DNA from: Bacteroidota bacterium
Lineage (GTDB): Bacteria > Bacteroidota > Ignavibacteria > Palsa-1295
Direction: 5' to 3'
NCBI GenBank assembly: GCA_025363505.1
Contig: JANYDV010000033.1
Location: 1 to 24,653, forward strand
Length of the DNA: 24,653 nt
In this document: piece by piece, positions 14,417-22,317 of the stretch
How positions within the stretch are numbered: position 1 is the stretch's first letter
Layout of the letters: every line of letters starts with the position of its first letter
Notes under the pieces: generated by a model
What the model was told of the DNA's origin: nothing
Database searches by the model: none
What the model saw: only the letters and a program-made list of their open reading frames with translations
Program-made: the position numbers and the translations under genes

Positions 14417-15846
14417 TGCAGCATATTCATTTTGTTGGTATTGGTGGTGCGGGGATGAGCGGTCTTGCAGAGATAGCATTGGCTCGCGGAAGCATCGTCT
14501 CGGGAAGTGATATCCAAGACTCCGCAAAACTCCGTGAGTTAAAAAAACTTGGCGCCGAAATTCACATTGGGCATCATAAAAAAAACATCAGTCCAACAAT
14601 TGATCTTGTTGTTTTTACTTCGGCTGTTAAATCCTCGCACAATCCTGAACTCGAAGAAGCAGAACGACTAAACATTCGCCTGGTTCGTCGGGCAGAGTTT
14701 CTTGGCGAGCTAACATCGGCAATGCAAACCATTGCAGTCGCCGGTACTCATGGCAAGACAACAACCACTTCGATGATTGCGCATATCTTGCTTGAAGCTG
14801 GGCTCGACCCAATGGTGTCGGTTGGCGCAAGTGTCTATGAGCTTGGCGGAAAGAATGCCCATTCGGGAACGGGTACTCTAGCAGTAGTCGAAGCAGATGA
14901 ATATGACAGAAGTTTTTTATCGCTCAAACCATATATTGCAGTCGTTACCACTCTCGAAGCAGAGCATCTTGACATATACAATGATCTAACCGATCTACAA
15001 AATGCGTTTGTAGAATTTGTGTGCAACGGATCGGAGCTAACGGGAATGGCGGTTGTTAATATAGATGAACCTGCGATCCGAGCCATCCTCAGTCGGTTTA
15101 ACAAACGTATCGTAACCTTTGGCATTCGCTCCGAAGAAGCGAAGTACCGCGCAATAGATATTGAGCTTGACGGTCTGCATAGCTTTTCAACCATCACCCG
15201 AGGTACTGAGCGTATCGGCACTCTTGAGCTTGTGGTACCCGGTGAGTATAATATTATGAATGCTCTTGCAGCAATCACCACTGCAGAATGTATGGCAATT
15301 CCTTTTGAGATAGCGGCAAAAGCACTGTCTACGTTTCAAGGTGCCGAGCGACGTGCCCAGGTGATCGGCGAAGTAAATGGTGTGCTTGTTATCGATGACT
15401 ACGCTCATCATCCGACCGAAATCGAAGCAACGTTGACAGCTTTGAAGAAGGGTTATCCCGGTAGAAGGATAGTTGCAGCCTTCCAACCACATACATATAC
15501 TCGTACAAGGGACTTTGCAAAAGATTTTGGCGCAGTGTTTGCGCGATTGGCTGATAGAGTCTATCTGGTAGAAATCTATCCGGCTCGTGAGGAGCCAATT
15601 GCAGGAATTAGCAGCGCATTGATCCTTGAATCTTCGAAGATTGAAGGGTTTAAGAACATCAATTTTATTCGAGAACTTAATGAACTCCCCTCAACGATTG
15701 CCGGTGATGTTATCAAAGGCGATATTGTTATCACCTTTGGTGCCGGTTCGATAACCGAACAAGCCCCGAAAATCCTGCAGGCAATACGCCAACGCTCGAA
15801 CGGCTCGAAAATACTTAAACCCAAGCCGAACAACGTAACTGTTTAA
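14416..15846 (+). CDS. murC: UDP-N-acetylmuramate:L-alanine ligase MurC
   Basis: A 476-aa Mur ligase. It begins HIHFVGIGGAGMSG, the MurC glycine-rich N-terminus. The ATPase P-loop is AGTHGKTTT (109-117), where His replaces the Asn of other Mur ligases, as is typical for MurC. EADEYDRSFL, DDYAHHPTEI and FQPHTYTRT are present and characteristic. It adds L-Ala to UDP-MurNAc. ATG 14416 is chosen because it gives the canonical N-terminus and overlaps the preceding stop (TAATG). A GTG at 14350 would add 22 residues encoded inside the previous gene. It ends 5 bp before the next gene. Confidence 0.97.
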   Translation: MQHIHFVGIGGAGMSGLAEIALARGSIVSGSDIQDSAKLRELKKLGAEIHIGHHKKNISPTIDLVVFTSAVKSSHNPELEEAERLNIRLVRRAEFLGELTSAMQTIAVAGTHGKTTTTSMIAHILLEAGLDPMVSVGASVYELGGKNAHSGTGTLAVVEADEYDRSFLSLKPYIAVVTTLEAEHLDIYNDLTDLQNAFVEFVCNGSELTGMAVVNIDEPAIRAILSRFNKRIVTFGIRSEEAKYRAIDIELDGLHSFSTITRGTERIGTLELVVPGEYNIMNALAAITTAECMAIPFEIAAKALSTFQGAERRAQVIGEVNGVLVIDDYAHHPTEIEATLTALKKGYPGRRIVAAFQPHTYTRTRDFAKDFGAVFARLADRVYLVEIYPAREEPIAGISSALILESSKIEGFKNINFIRELNELPSTIAGDVIKGDIVITFGAGSITEQAPKILQAIRQRSNGSKILKPKPNNVTV

Positions 15847-15851
15847 CTGTA

Positions 15852-16928
15852 ATGTCACAAAAAAAGTATGTAACGATCGGGTTCGACGCTAGCCGCGAAC
15901 CTCTCGATGAATTATTTTGGGTTGAAGCCGTAATAGAAGGCTCATGGACAACGATCACTACCTGCGACCGTCTGCGCTCTCGTCGAGAGATTGTCGAACG
16001 AGTCAGTGAGCTTGATTCTGCATTGATCGGTGTCGATTTCGCTTGTAGTTTTCCGTTAGGTTTTTTGGAATATGTTGCATCTCAAAAGATCGCAACGACG
16101 CACAAAGAACTCAGTAAGAAAATCAGACAAGATCTCAAGAAAAATACCGATGATGGTATCCGTATTTGGATCGAACTGATGGCGGCATATCGTGAATCGA
16201 ATGTCGAAACTTCTGATCAGACCCGGGCACGAATTTTTCGTGGCAACCAGCACCCCGACAATCGCCGTCGCCCGGAAATTCCGATCGTTGAGCGCCGAAC
16301 CTTGGTCGAGCGTTTCCGTCGTGTCGAACGCATCCTGCGCCGCCAACAACCGGAAGCACTTGCGACGACCCTCGGCATTCGCTATAATAAATTGACGGCA
16401 CGATATGAATATACCGAGTCGAATGCACGCGGGCGCGCTGCGATTGTTGGCATTGCTCTGCTCGAACAACTTCGCGAAGTAAAACCCAATATTGCCATTT
16501 GGCCATTTGATAAACCGGCAGCAATAACCGTTACCGAAGTTTTTTCGAAAATGTTTGACGAAAAAATTCGACTCAGCAACGATGCTCTTCGTGAATATTT
16601 TGACAGTGAAGAAGATAATGCACTTCATATTCCGAAAGAAGTTCGCGATCAAGTATATGCTCATCCGAAAGCACGTGAGACAGTGTTTACATTACTTGGG
16701 ATATTGAGTGCCGAGCGTCGCGAAGATAAATCACTTCGACCGATCAGAGACTACCGTGACGGGTTTTATGAAAATCCCGAGATACAACTCGAAGGTTGGG
16801 CGTATGGTATCGGATATAAAGAATTTCGACCGGACGTTAAAAAAATCGTGACTATCGAAGTTCCTTCCGAATCTATTTCGGTACCGGAAATTACAGAGCC
16901 AATTATTGCTACAACTCCGCAGGAGTAA
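15852..16928 (+). CDS. DUF429-like predicted RNase H-fold protein, between murC and murB
   Basis: A 358-aa soluble protein. The N-terminus reads VTIGFDASRE (Asp12), and IGVDFACSFPLGFL follows around residue 62. This resembles the paired beta-strand/Asp pattern of DUF429, a predicted nuclease family with an RNase H-like fold. Later blocks are AIWPFD, VTEVFSKMF and a C-terminal YENPEIQLEGWAYGI, where DUF429 proteins have an E-G-W-type ending. A central segment (~85-190) is long, Arg-rich and helical. The last ~30 residues look disordered. Its substrate is unknown. It sits 5 bp after murC and 3 bp before murB, so it is co-expressed with wall-synthesis genes. The family call is by recalled motif pattern and is moderate. 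Confidence 0.8.
   Translation: MSQKKYVTIGFDASREPLDELFWVEAVIEGSWTTITTCDRLRSRREIVERVSELDSALIGVDFACSFPLGFLEYVASQKIATTHKELSKKIRQDLKKNTDDGIRIWIELMAAYRESNVETSDQTRARIFRGNQHPDNRRRPEIPIVERRTLVERFRRVERILRRQQPEALATTLGIRYNKLTARYEYTESNARGRAAIVGIALLEQLREVKPNIAIWPFDKPAAITVTEVFSKMFDEKIRLSNDALREYFDSEEDNALHIPKEVRDQVYAHPKARETVFTLLGILSAERREDKSLRPIRDYRDGFYENPEIQLEGWAYGIGYKEFRPDVKKIVTIEVPSESISVPEITEPIIATTPQE
16914..16926 (+). promoter_or_regulatory. murB Shine-Dalgarno within a small hairpin
   Basis: AGGAG (16921-16925) lies 6 nt before GTG 16932 and supports that start. ACTCC (16914-16918) can pair with GGAGT (16922-16926) across a 3-nt loop. This echoes, in smaller form, the ACTCC/GGAGT closure at mraZ. The site overlaps the end of the preceding gene. 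Confidence 0.4.
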
Positions 16929-16931
16929 AGC

Positions 16932-17855
16932 GTGGATCATTTTCGCAACCTGACTGATCTGCTTACCGGCACTACCCGCAAGGATGTAGCACTCGCACCG
17001 TTTACCACTTTTCGTATCGGTGGTCTTGCAAAAATATATGTCGAGCCTGCAACAGCTGAAGATGTGATTGCTATCAAGCAATATGTTAAGCAACATCACA
17101 TCCCACTATTTATTATCGGTAACGGATCAAATGTCCTTATTAGTGATGAGGGATTTGACGGCATTGTGATGAATTTAGAAACAGGGTTTAATAGCCTTGC
17201 TTGTGATGAACATATCGTTACGGTCGGTTCAGGTGTCAGGATGGCAACATTCGTTGATTTTGTAATTCGCAATGGATTTCAAGGAGTTGAAATGCTTGCG
17301 GGGATCCCTGCGACAATCGGTGGCGCTATTTGGATGAACGCCGGTTGTTATGGCGGCGAAACAAGCGATCACCTTCTTGATGTCACGATTATCCGAGATT
17401 TTAGTCGAGTGACATTGACTAAAGACGAGTGCGGCTTTCGTTATCGGCATAGTGGTTTTCAAAAAGATGATGTTGTCCTTTCTGCGCGCTTTATGTTGGA
17501 CATAGGCGATCCGAGCGCGCTTCGTGAAATTAAATTAAAACATCTCAAACATCGCAATGATGTGCAACCGGTACATCTGCCAAATTGCGGTTCGGTATTC
17601 AAAAATCCAAAGCCGAGATTCAGTGCAGAATTAATTGAACAAGCCGGTTTGAAAGGCACACGTATCGGTGGAGCGCAGATCAGCCCAAAGCATGCTAATT
17701 TTATTGTAAATATTGATCACGCATCGGCAAGTGATATCATCGCTTTAATGAATCTTGCCAGAAAGCAAGTGTTTGATGAGCATCATATTGTGCTCGAACC
17801 CGAAGTACAACTTATCGGCTTTGTAAACGACCCTATCGTGAAGCTCCCGAACTGA
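16932..17855 (+). CDS. murB: UDP-N-acetylenolpyruvoylglucosamine reductase MurB (type II)
   Basis: A 307-aa FAD-dependent reductase of the short type II class. Motifs are PFTTFRIGG (23-31), the FAD-binding GNGSNVLIS (63-71), GIPATIGGAIWMNAGCYGGE (124-143), FRYRHS with Arg172, NCGSVFKNP with the proton-donor Ser221, and a C-terminal EPEVQLIG holding the conserved Glu. The extra domain of type I E. coli MurB is absent. It reduces UDP-GlcNAc-enolpyruvate to UDP-MurNAc. It starts at GTG 16932 behind an AGGAG site. Its place before ftsQ recalls Gram-positive-like and some Chlorobi-like clusters. ftsQ follows after 60 bp. Confidence 0.96.
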   Translation: MDHFRNLTDLLTGTTRKDVALAPFTTFRIGGLAKIYVEPATAEDVIAIKQYVKQHHIPLFIIGNGSNVLISDEGFDGIVMNLETGFNSLACDEHIVTVGSGVRMATFVDFVIRNGFQGVEMLAGIPATIGGAIWMNAGCYGGETSDHLLDVTIIRDFSRVTLTKDECGFRYRHSGFQKDDVVLSARFMLDIGDPSALREIKLKHLKHRNDVQPVHLPNCGSVFKNPKPRFSAELIEQAGLKGTRIGGAQISPKHANFIVNIDHASASDIIALMNLARKQVFDEHHIVLEPEVQLIGFVNDPIVKLPN

Positions 17856-17915
17856 ATCTCATTTCTTCAAAGACCCGGCAATTGAGCGGATGTAAGTACT
17901 TCAGAAAGAAGCAAC

Positions 17916-18986
17916 GTGCAACTGCATATCAAACGACCAGGAAAAGATCATAACGAAGCAATACCGAGAGGCTATGCTCCGTTGGATGAAATTCGTCCTA
18001 TCGAAGAACTCCTTGAGGAGTCTATTTATAGCGATGACGAACTCCTGAATGATGAGTCGAGCGAAAAATCGAATTGGAAAACATCACGAGTCATACCGGC
18101 GATGTTGTTTGGTGGTGCAATACTGTTGCTGTTGGGGATTGTATTTTTTGCACGTGAATTTCAATCGGGTGAGCAATTGCAATCAGTCCGAGTTGAAGGT
18201 AATCACGAATTAATGACTGCCGAAGTACTCTCGCTTGCATCAATTGATAAATCACACAAATTCTACGACATTGATCTAAAAGGCATCGAACAACGTGTGG
18301 CAAAACACGGACTTGTTCGTCAGGTCAGCATCCGTCGCGAAACACACCCCAATACTATCGTTATTCATATTGATGAGCGTACTCCGATAGCAATGATCCG
18401 CTCCTCAAGCGGTGATCCCATCCTCGTAGATGATGACTTCCGTTTTTTCTTGCCGAAAAAGCTTTCCGGTTTACTCGACCCTAATAAATTATTGGCTGTG
18501 CCAATACTTACCGGTATTACTGAAAAAGATACGGTTGCAATATTAGAGATGTCGCATATTGTTCATGAGATCACTACCACCGGCGATAGTTCGCTCCGTG
18601 AAGCTATCGGAGAATTACGCCGCGCCCCCACCGGCGCGTATGTAATCTATACTGCATTTTCGATGACACCGATCTTTATCGGCTCACCGAGTGATGTCCG
18701 TTTTATGACAACTCTCGAGCGCGACACTAAGACTCAGCAACGTGGAAACGAACTGCGATTATTTGATCATCAGATTCAACTGTTGGCAAAATTGTGGAAA
18801 CAAAAGTTGCGCAATGAAATTTGGTCACGTTCAACACTTTATGTAGATGCGCGTTTCAATGGACAAATCATTGTCCATCGCAAGGAGCACTCTGCAACAG
18901 TTAACACTGCGATTGATAGCATCAAGCGCCCAATCGCCTCGGCAGATCAGACATCCGGAGTTTACACTACAACCGCAGGACAATAA
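17916..18986 (+). CDS. ftsQ: Cell-division protein FtsQ
   Basis: A 356-aa bitopic protein. Residues 1-58 are an acidic cytoplasmic tail, 59-79 the membrane segment, 88-158 a POTRA domain (starts LQSVRVEGNHELM and ends near DERTPIAMI), then the beta domain. Around 305-316 is LYVDARFNGQIIV, the FtsQ-type late strand. The last ~35 residues are low-complexity. FtsQ links early and late divisome parts in the periplasm and binds FtsB/FtsL. The start is GTG 17916. The N-terminal tail is longer than in E. coli, and a better start was not found. Its TAA overlaps the ftsA ATG by one base (TAATG). Confidence 0.92.
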   Translation: MQLHIKRPGKDHNEAIPRGYAPLDEIRPIEELLEESIYSDDELLNDESSEKSNWKTSRVIPAMLFGGAILLLLGIVFFAREFQSGEQLQSVRVEGNHELMTAEVLSLASIDKSHKFYDIDLKGIEQRVAKHGLVRQVSIRRETHPNTIVIHIDERTPIAMIRSSSGDPILVDDDFRFFLPKKLSGLLDPNKLLAVPILTGITEKDTVAILEMSHIVHEITTTGDSSLREAIGELRRAPTGAYVIYTAFSMTPIFIGSPSDVRFMTTLERDTKTQQRGNELRLFDHQIQLLAKLWKQKLRNEIWSRSTLYVDARFNGQIIVHRKEHSATVNTAIDSIKRPIASADQTSGVYTTTAGQ

Positions 18987-20362
18987 TGCAATACAACGAA
19001 CAATATCATCCATCAAAACCGTCGCCGATGTCATCGGCACCAATGATCGGGGTTCCGGCAATGCTCGAACCGAGCAGGATTATTGTCGGTCTCGATATCG
19101 GCACAACCAAAGTGTGCGCTATCGTTGCCGCGGTCTCACTGAACGAGCCGCATTCGATGACCATTCTTGGTGTCGGTACTGTCGCCGCCGACGGGCTATC
19201 GCGCGGTGTCGTGACGAACATTGATAAGACTGTTCGCTCGATCGAACGAGCCGTTGCAGAAGCCGAAGCCCAATCCGGTGTAAAAATCAGGGAAGTTGTT
19301 GTTGGTATTGCCGGCGATCACATTCAATCATTCCAATCACGCGGTGTAGTGACGATCTCCAATCAAGATCGCCAAATTCGCCCAGAAGATATTGGGCGTC
19401 TGCTCGAAGACGTCAAGCGTATTCATCTACCGAGTGACAGAAAAATCTTGCACGTTATTGCCCAAGAGTTTATCGTTGACGGACAAGACGGTTTTTACGA
19501 AGAACCTGTCGGAGTTTCGGGTGTCCGTCTCGAAGCTACTGTTCATGTGATTAATGGCTTAGTCACGGCAGTGCAAAATATTTATAATTGCGTCGAACGA
19601 GCCGGGTTACGCGTTCACGATATCGTGCTCGAACCATTAGCGTCAAGTTATTCTGTGCTTGATGAAAAAGAAAAAGAAGCCGGCGTTGCACTTGTCGATA
19701 TTGGCGGCGGCACAACAGACATTGCTGTATTTGAAGAAAAGACAATTCGTCATACCGCTGTGATTGGTATTGCCGGGCAAAAAGTAACTGAAGACATTCG
19801 TCGTGGTTTACAAATTCTCGGTGACCAAGCCGAGCGTCTCAAACGCGAGTACGGATGCGCTGTAGTGTCGCATATCGTCCGTGATGAGATTATCCAGCTT
19901 CCGGGTCTTGCGGGTCGTAAGCCGCGTCAGATACCACGTTCGCTCCTTGCCCGTATCATACAACCACGTATGGAAGAAATGCTTGAGTTCTCCTACAACG
20001 AGATCAAGCGTTCGGGTTTTGCAAGAAATCTTGGCGCCGGTGTAGTCCTGACCGGTGGCGGTTCGATGATCAATAGTACGCGCGAACTTGCCGAAGCTAT
20101 TTTTAATATGGATGTCAAGATCGGAATGCCGATGAGTTTCGGTGCCGGTCTTGTCAAAGAGATCGAGTCGCCGGTCTATGCAACGGCAGTAGGATTGGTA
20201 CTCTATGCTTTCAAGAATTGCTCGCCAAGCTCATTGCCATCGTTCGTTGAAGAAGAGCGATCGAGTAATCAGCAAGAAGAAGCACACTACGTCGAAGACG
20301 AAGAGTCGCGCGAGAAACCCAATGTCATTGAAAAAATGAAGCGTTGGTTTGAACATTTATAA
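18986..20362 (+). CDS. ftsA: Cell-division protein FtsA
   Basis: A 458-aa actin-fold ATPase that tethers FtsZ to the membrane. Nucleotide-site motifs are GLDIGTTK (35-42), DIGGGTTD (238-245) and VVLTGGGS late in the protein. The 1C region (SHIVRDEIIQLP and flanks) is present. The C-terminus IEKMKRWFEHL is the expected amphipathic membrane-targeting helix, after an acidic linker. ATG 18986 overlaps the ftsQ stop, with a weak AGGA 5 nt upstream. It leaves ~30 residues before the first strand, so a start further in, such as ATG 19028, cannot be excluded. ftsZ follows 40 bp later. Confidence 0.97.
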   Translation: MQYNEQYHPSKPSPMSSAPMIGVPAMLEPSRIIVGLDIGTTKVCAIVAAVSLNEPHSMTILGVGTVAADGLSRGVVTNIDKTVRSIERAVAEAEAQSGVKIREVVVGIAGDHIQSFQSRGVVTISNQDRQIRPEDIGRLLEDVKRIHLPSDRKILHVIAQEFIVDGQDGFYEEPVGVSGVRLEATVHVINGLVTAVQNIYNCVERAGLRVHDIVLEPLASSYSVLDEKEKEAGVALVDIGGGTTDIAVFEEKTIRHTAVIGIAGQKVTEDIRRGLQILGDQAERLKREYGCAVVSHIVRDEIIQLPGLAGRKPRQIPRSLLARIIQPRMEEMLEFSYNEIKRSGFARNLGAGVVLTGGGSMINSTRELAEAIFNMDVKIGMPMSFGAGLVKEIESPVYATAVGLVLYAFKNCSPSSLPSFVEEERSSNQQEEAHYVEDEESREKPNVIEKMKRWFEHL

Positions 20363-20389
20363 TAATTTTTATACACGTTAGTATTTGTT

Positions 20390-20394
20390 GGAGG
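20390..20394 (+). promoter_or_regulatory. Strong Shine-Dalgarno of ftsZ (GGAGG)
   Basis: GGAGG at 20390-20394, 8 nt before ATG 20403, decides the ftsZ start over an in-frame TTG at 20385. Most genes here lack such a site, so it stands out. Together with mraZ it is the best ribosome site in the window. Confidence 0.7.
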
Positions 20395-20402
20395 AAAGAA
20401 CA

Positions 20403-21893
20403 ATGATCGAACTTGATAGCAAAGAAGATTACGGCGCCAGAATAAAAGTCATCGGCATCGGCGGCGGTGGGTCAAATGCGGTGAACGCTATGATCGACCG
20501 CGGACTCATTGGCGTAGAGTTTTGTGTGCTCAATACCGACATCCAAGCACTGCAAGCTTCAGAGGCATCTCTGAAGTTGCAGATCGGCAAACATCTCACA
20601 CGTGGGCTTGGTGCAGGCGCAAACCCTGACATCGGTCGCCGGGCTGTCGATGAAGATCACGAGGAAATCTCGCGATTGATCGGCAATAGTGATATGGTGT
20701 TTGTTACCGCCGGTATGGGCGGCGGTACCGGTACCGGTGGCGCGGCACGTGTTGCACAGATTGCCAAAGAGTGTGGCGCACTAGTAGTGGGTATCGTCAC
20801 AAAGCCATTTCTGTTTGAGGGTAAGCGTCGTTTTCAACAAGCTGAGGATGGCATACAAGAGCTGCGCAAAAATGTTGATACGCTGATCGTAATTCCGAAT
20901 CAAAAATTGTTGGCTCTCGTCGGCGAAGCTACTTCGCTGCTTGATGGTTTTGAGATTGCCAACCAAGTCCTCTATAACGCTACTCGCGGTATCAGCGAAC
21001 TCATCACTCGTCACGGACACATCAACGTTGACTTTGCAGATGTTCGAACCGTAATGACTGATATGGGCGACGCAATTATGGGTGCAGGCGTTGCAAGTGG
21101 TGCTCATCGATCGGCGATTGCGGCTGAGAATGCTATTAGTTCTCCATTACTCGAAGGCGTTTCGATCAATGGTGCACAGGGTGTGCTGGTGAATATCACC
21201 GGTGGACGTTCGATGACACTGCTCGAAGTAAGTGAAGCAACGCAGATCATTCACGATGCTGCAGGTGATGATGCAAATATCATCTTTGGCGCTGTGCTCG
21301 ATGAAACGATGGACGAAGAGATTATGGTCACCGTCATCGCAACAGGCTTTAATAATAAACCGACATTTACAGGATTTGCGATTCAAGAAAAAAATACTGT
21401 TCCGTTTATTCCTGCTGAAGAAGCACTTGGTGCCAAACAAAAACCTTCGGTCGTAAGAATGACTCAGCCCATCAGTGCCGATGAGTATGAGGCACGGAAA
21501 AAAATCATTGCTTCGGCACCGCAGCAACGTGAGCAACCCGAAGAAATGAGTGTTGACCCAAAACAGAAAGTAGAGCGAGTATCGAGAGGCACACTTGGCG
21601 AACGAGAAGAAAGCCCTAATGCTTTTGATCGACTATCGGCAGGAGCGTTTCGTGCTTCTTCGATCCGACTGACACCGCAGAACGAAACTTCTCACGTCCC
21701 CAGTGGACCACGTGACCTGAAAGAGTATGATACACCGGCGTATTTGCGTCGCGGTATTAATATCCCGACGATCGAAGAACAAGAAGTATCGGTCGAGCAA
21801 GAGCATTCTCAAGTAATCGAGGATAGCTACACTCCGGCACCAATTCGCGAACGAGATGACCGACCGACGTTTTTAAGAAAAATTATGGATTGA
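20403..21893 (+). CDS. ftsZ: Cell-division GTPase FtsZ
   Basis: A 496-aa tubulin homologue forming the Z-ring. The GTP-binding signature GGGTGTGGA is at 106-114, the early glycine loop IGIGGGGSNAVNAM near 15-28, and the T7 loop NVDFADVRTVM at 208-218 completes the GTPase site of the next subunit. The globular core ends near residue 315. About 170 residues of charged, disordered linker follow, long for FtsZ. The C-terminus is DDRPTFLRKIMD (485-496), the conserved peptide that binds FtsA. A second similar motif, DTPAYLRRG, lies at 443-451. ATG 20403 is set by GGAGG 8 nt upstream. A YbjQ-family gene follows after 18 bp. Confidence 0.98.
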   Translation: MIELDSKEDYGARIKVIGIGGGGSNAVNAMIDRGLIGVEFCVLNTDIQALQASEASLKLQIGKHLTRGLGAGANPDIGRRAVDEDHEEISRLIGNSDMVFVTAGMGGGTGTGGAARVAQIAKECGALVVGIVTKPFLFEGKRRFQQAEDGIQELRKNVDTLIVIPNQKLLALVGEATSLLDGFEIANQVLYNATRGISELITRHGHINVDFADVRTVMTDMGDAIMGAGVASGAHRSAIAAENAISSPLLEGVSINGAQGVLVNITGGRSMTLLEVSEATQIIHDAAGDDANIIFGAVLDETMDEEIMVTVIATGFNNKPTFTGFAIQEKNTVPFIPAEEALGAKQKPSVVRMTQPISADEYEARKKIIASAPQQREQPEEMSVDPKQKVERVSRGTLGEREESPNAFDRLSAGAFRASSIRLTPQNETSHVPSGPRDLKEYDTPAYLRRGINIPTIEEQEVSVEQEHSQVIEDSYTPAPIRERDDRPTFLRKIMD

Positions 21894-21911
21894 TCACCTT
21901 ATAATACTACC

Positions 21912-22244
21912 ATGATACAACATTCAATGACATCAACTACTTTTGATATCGAAGGATATAAAGTAGTAAAAACATTTGGGATGGTGCGTGGCATCATTGT
22001 GCGATCACGTTCGGTGATCGGTAATATCGGCGCGGCATTTCAGATGTTCGTCGGCGGTAACATCAGTATCTATACAAGACTTTGCGAAGAAGCACGCGAA
22101 CAATCATTTCATCTATTGCTTCAGCACGCTGACTCAATGGGTGCGAATGCAATCATTGGTGTTCGATACGATGCTACCGAGATTGCCGCAGGTGTGAGTG
22201 AGGTGCTTTGTTATGGAACAGCCGTAATGGTTGAAAAGAAATAA
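21912..22244 (+). CDS. YbjQ/UPF0145 family protein
   Basis: A 110-aa protein matching the YbjQ family (often named heavy-metal-binding domain). It shows a start of the TTFDIEGYKVVKTFGMVRG type, the central VGGNISIYTRLCEEAREQ, ADSMGANAIIGVRYD, and a last strand ending GTAVMVEK. The family forms oligomeric, dodecin-like rings. Its cellular role is not established, and the metal-binding label is weakly supported. It lies 18 bp after ftsZ, is read with it, and is directly followed by a strong terminator, so it is the last gene of the cluster. ATG 21912 is used. ATG 21927 is an alternative. Confidence 0.9.
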   Translation: MIQHSMTSTTFDIEGYKVVKTFGMVRGIIVRSRSVIGNIGAAFQMFVGGNISIYTRLCEEAREQSFHLLLQHADSMGANAIIGVRYDATEIAAGVSEVLCYGTAVMVEKK

Positions 22245-22263
22245 CAGTCTTTTTTTTGCCACA

Positions 22264-22298
22264 AAAAAAGCCTTGCTCAATATGAGCAAGGCTTTTTT
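22264..22298. terminator. Bidirectional intrinsic terminator after the dcw cluster
   Basis: A perfect 16-bp inverted repeat with a 3-nt loop: left arm 22264-22279 (AAAAAAGCCTTGCTCA), right arm 22283-22298. The A-run on one side and T-run on the other make it an intrinsic terminator in both directions. It ends the + operon and the minus-strand surface-protein gene that stops at 22318. Confidence 0.93.
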
Positions 22299-22317
22299 AT
22301 GTGCCAATTATTATTAG

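Noticed and set aside
14835..15281. 148-codon minus-strand ORF opposite murC
   Set aside because: Antisense to conserved murC motifs, with low-complexity Ser/Arg composition.
16056..16664. 202-codon minus-strand ORF opposite the DUF429-like gene
   Set aside because: Antisense shadow. The + strand frame has the better family motifs and tight operon spacing.
20385..20402. TTG start for ftsZ
   Set aside because: It would place the GGAGG ribosome site inside the coding region. ATG 20403 is correctly spaced from it.
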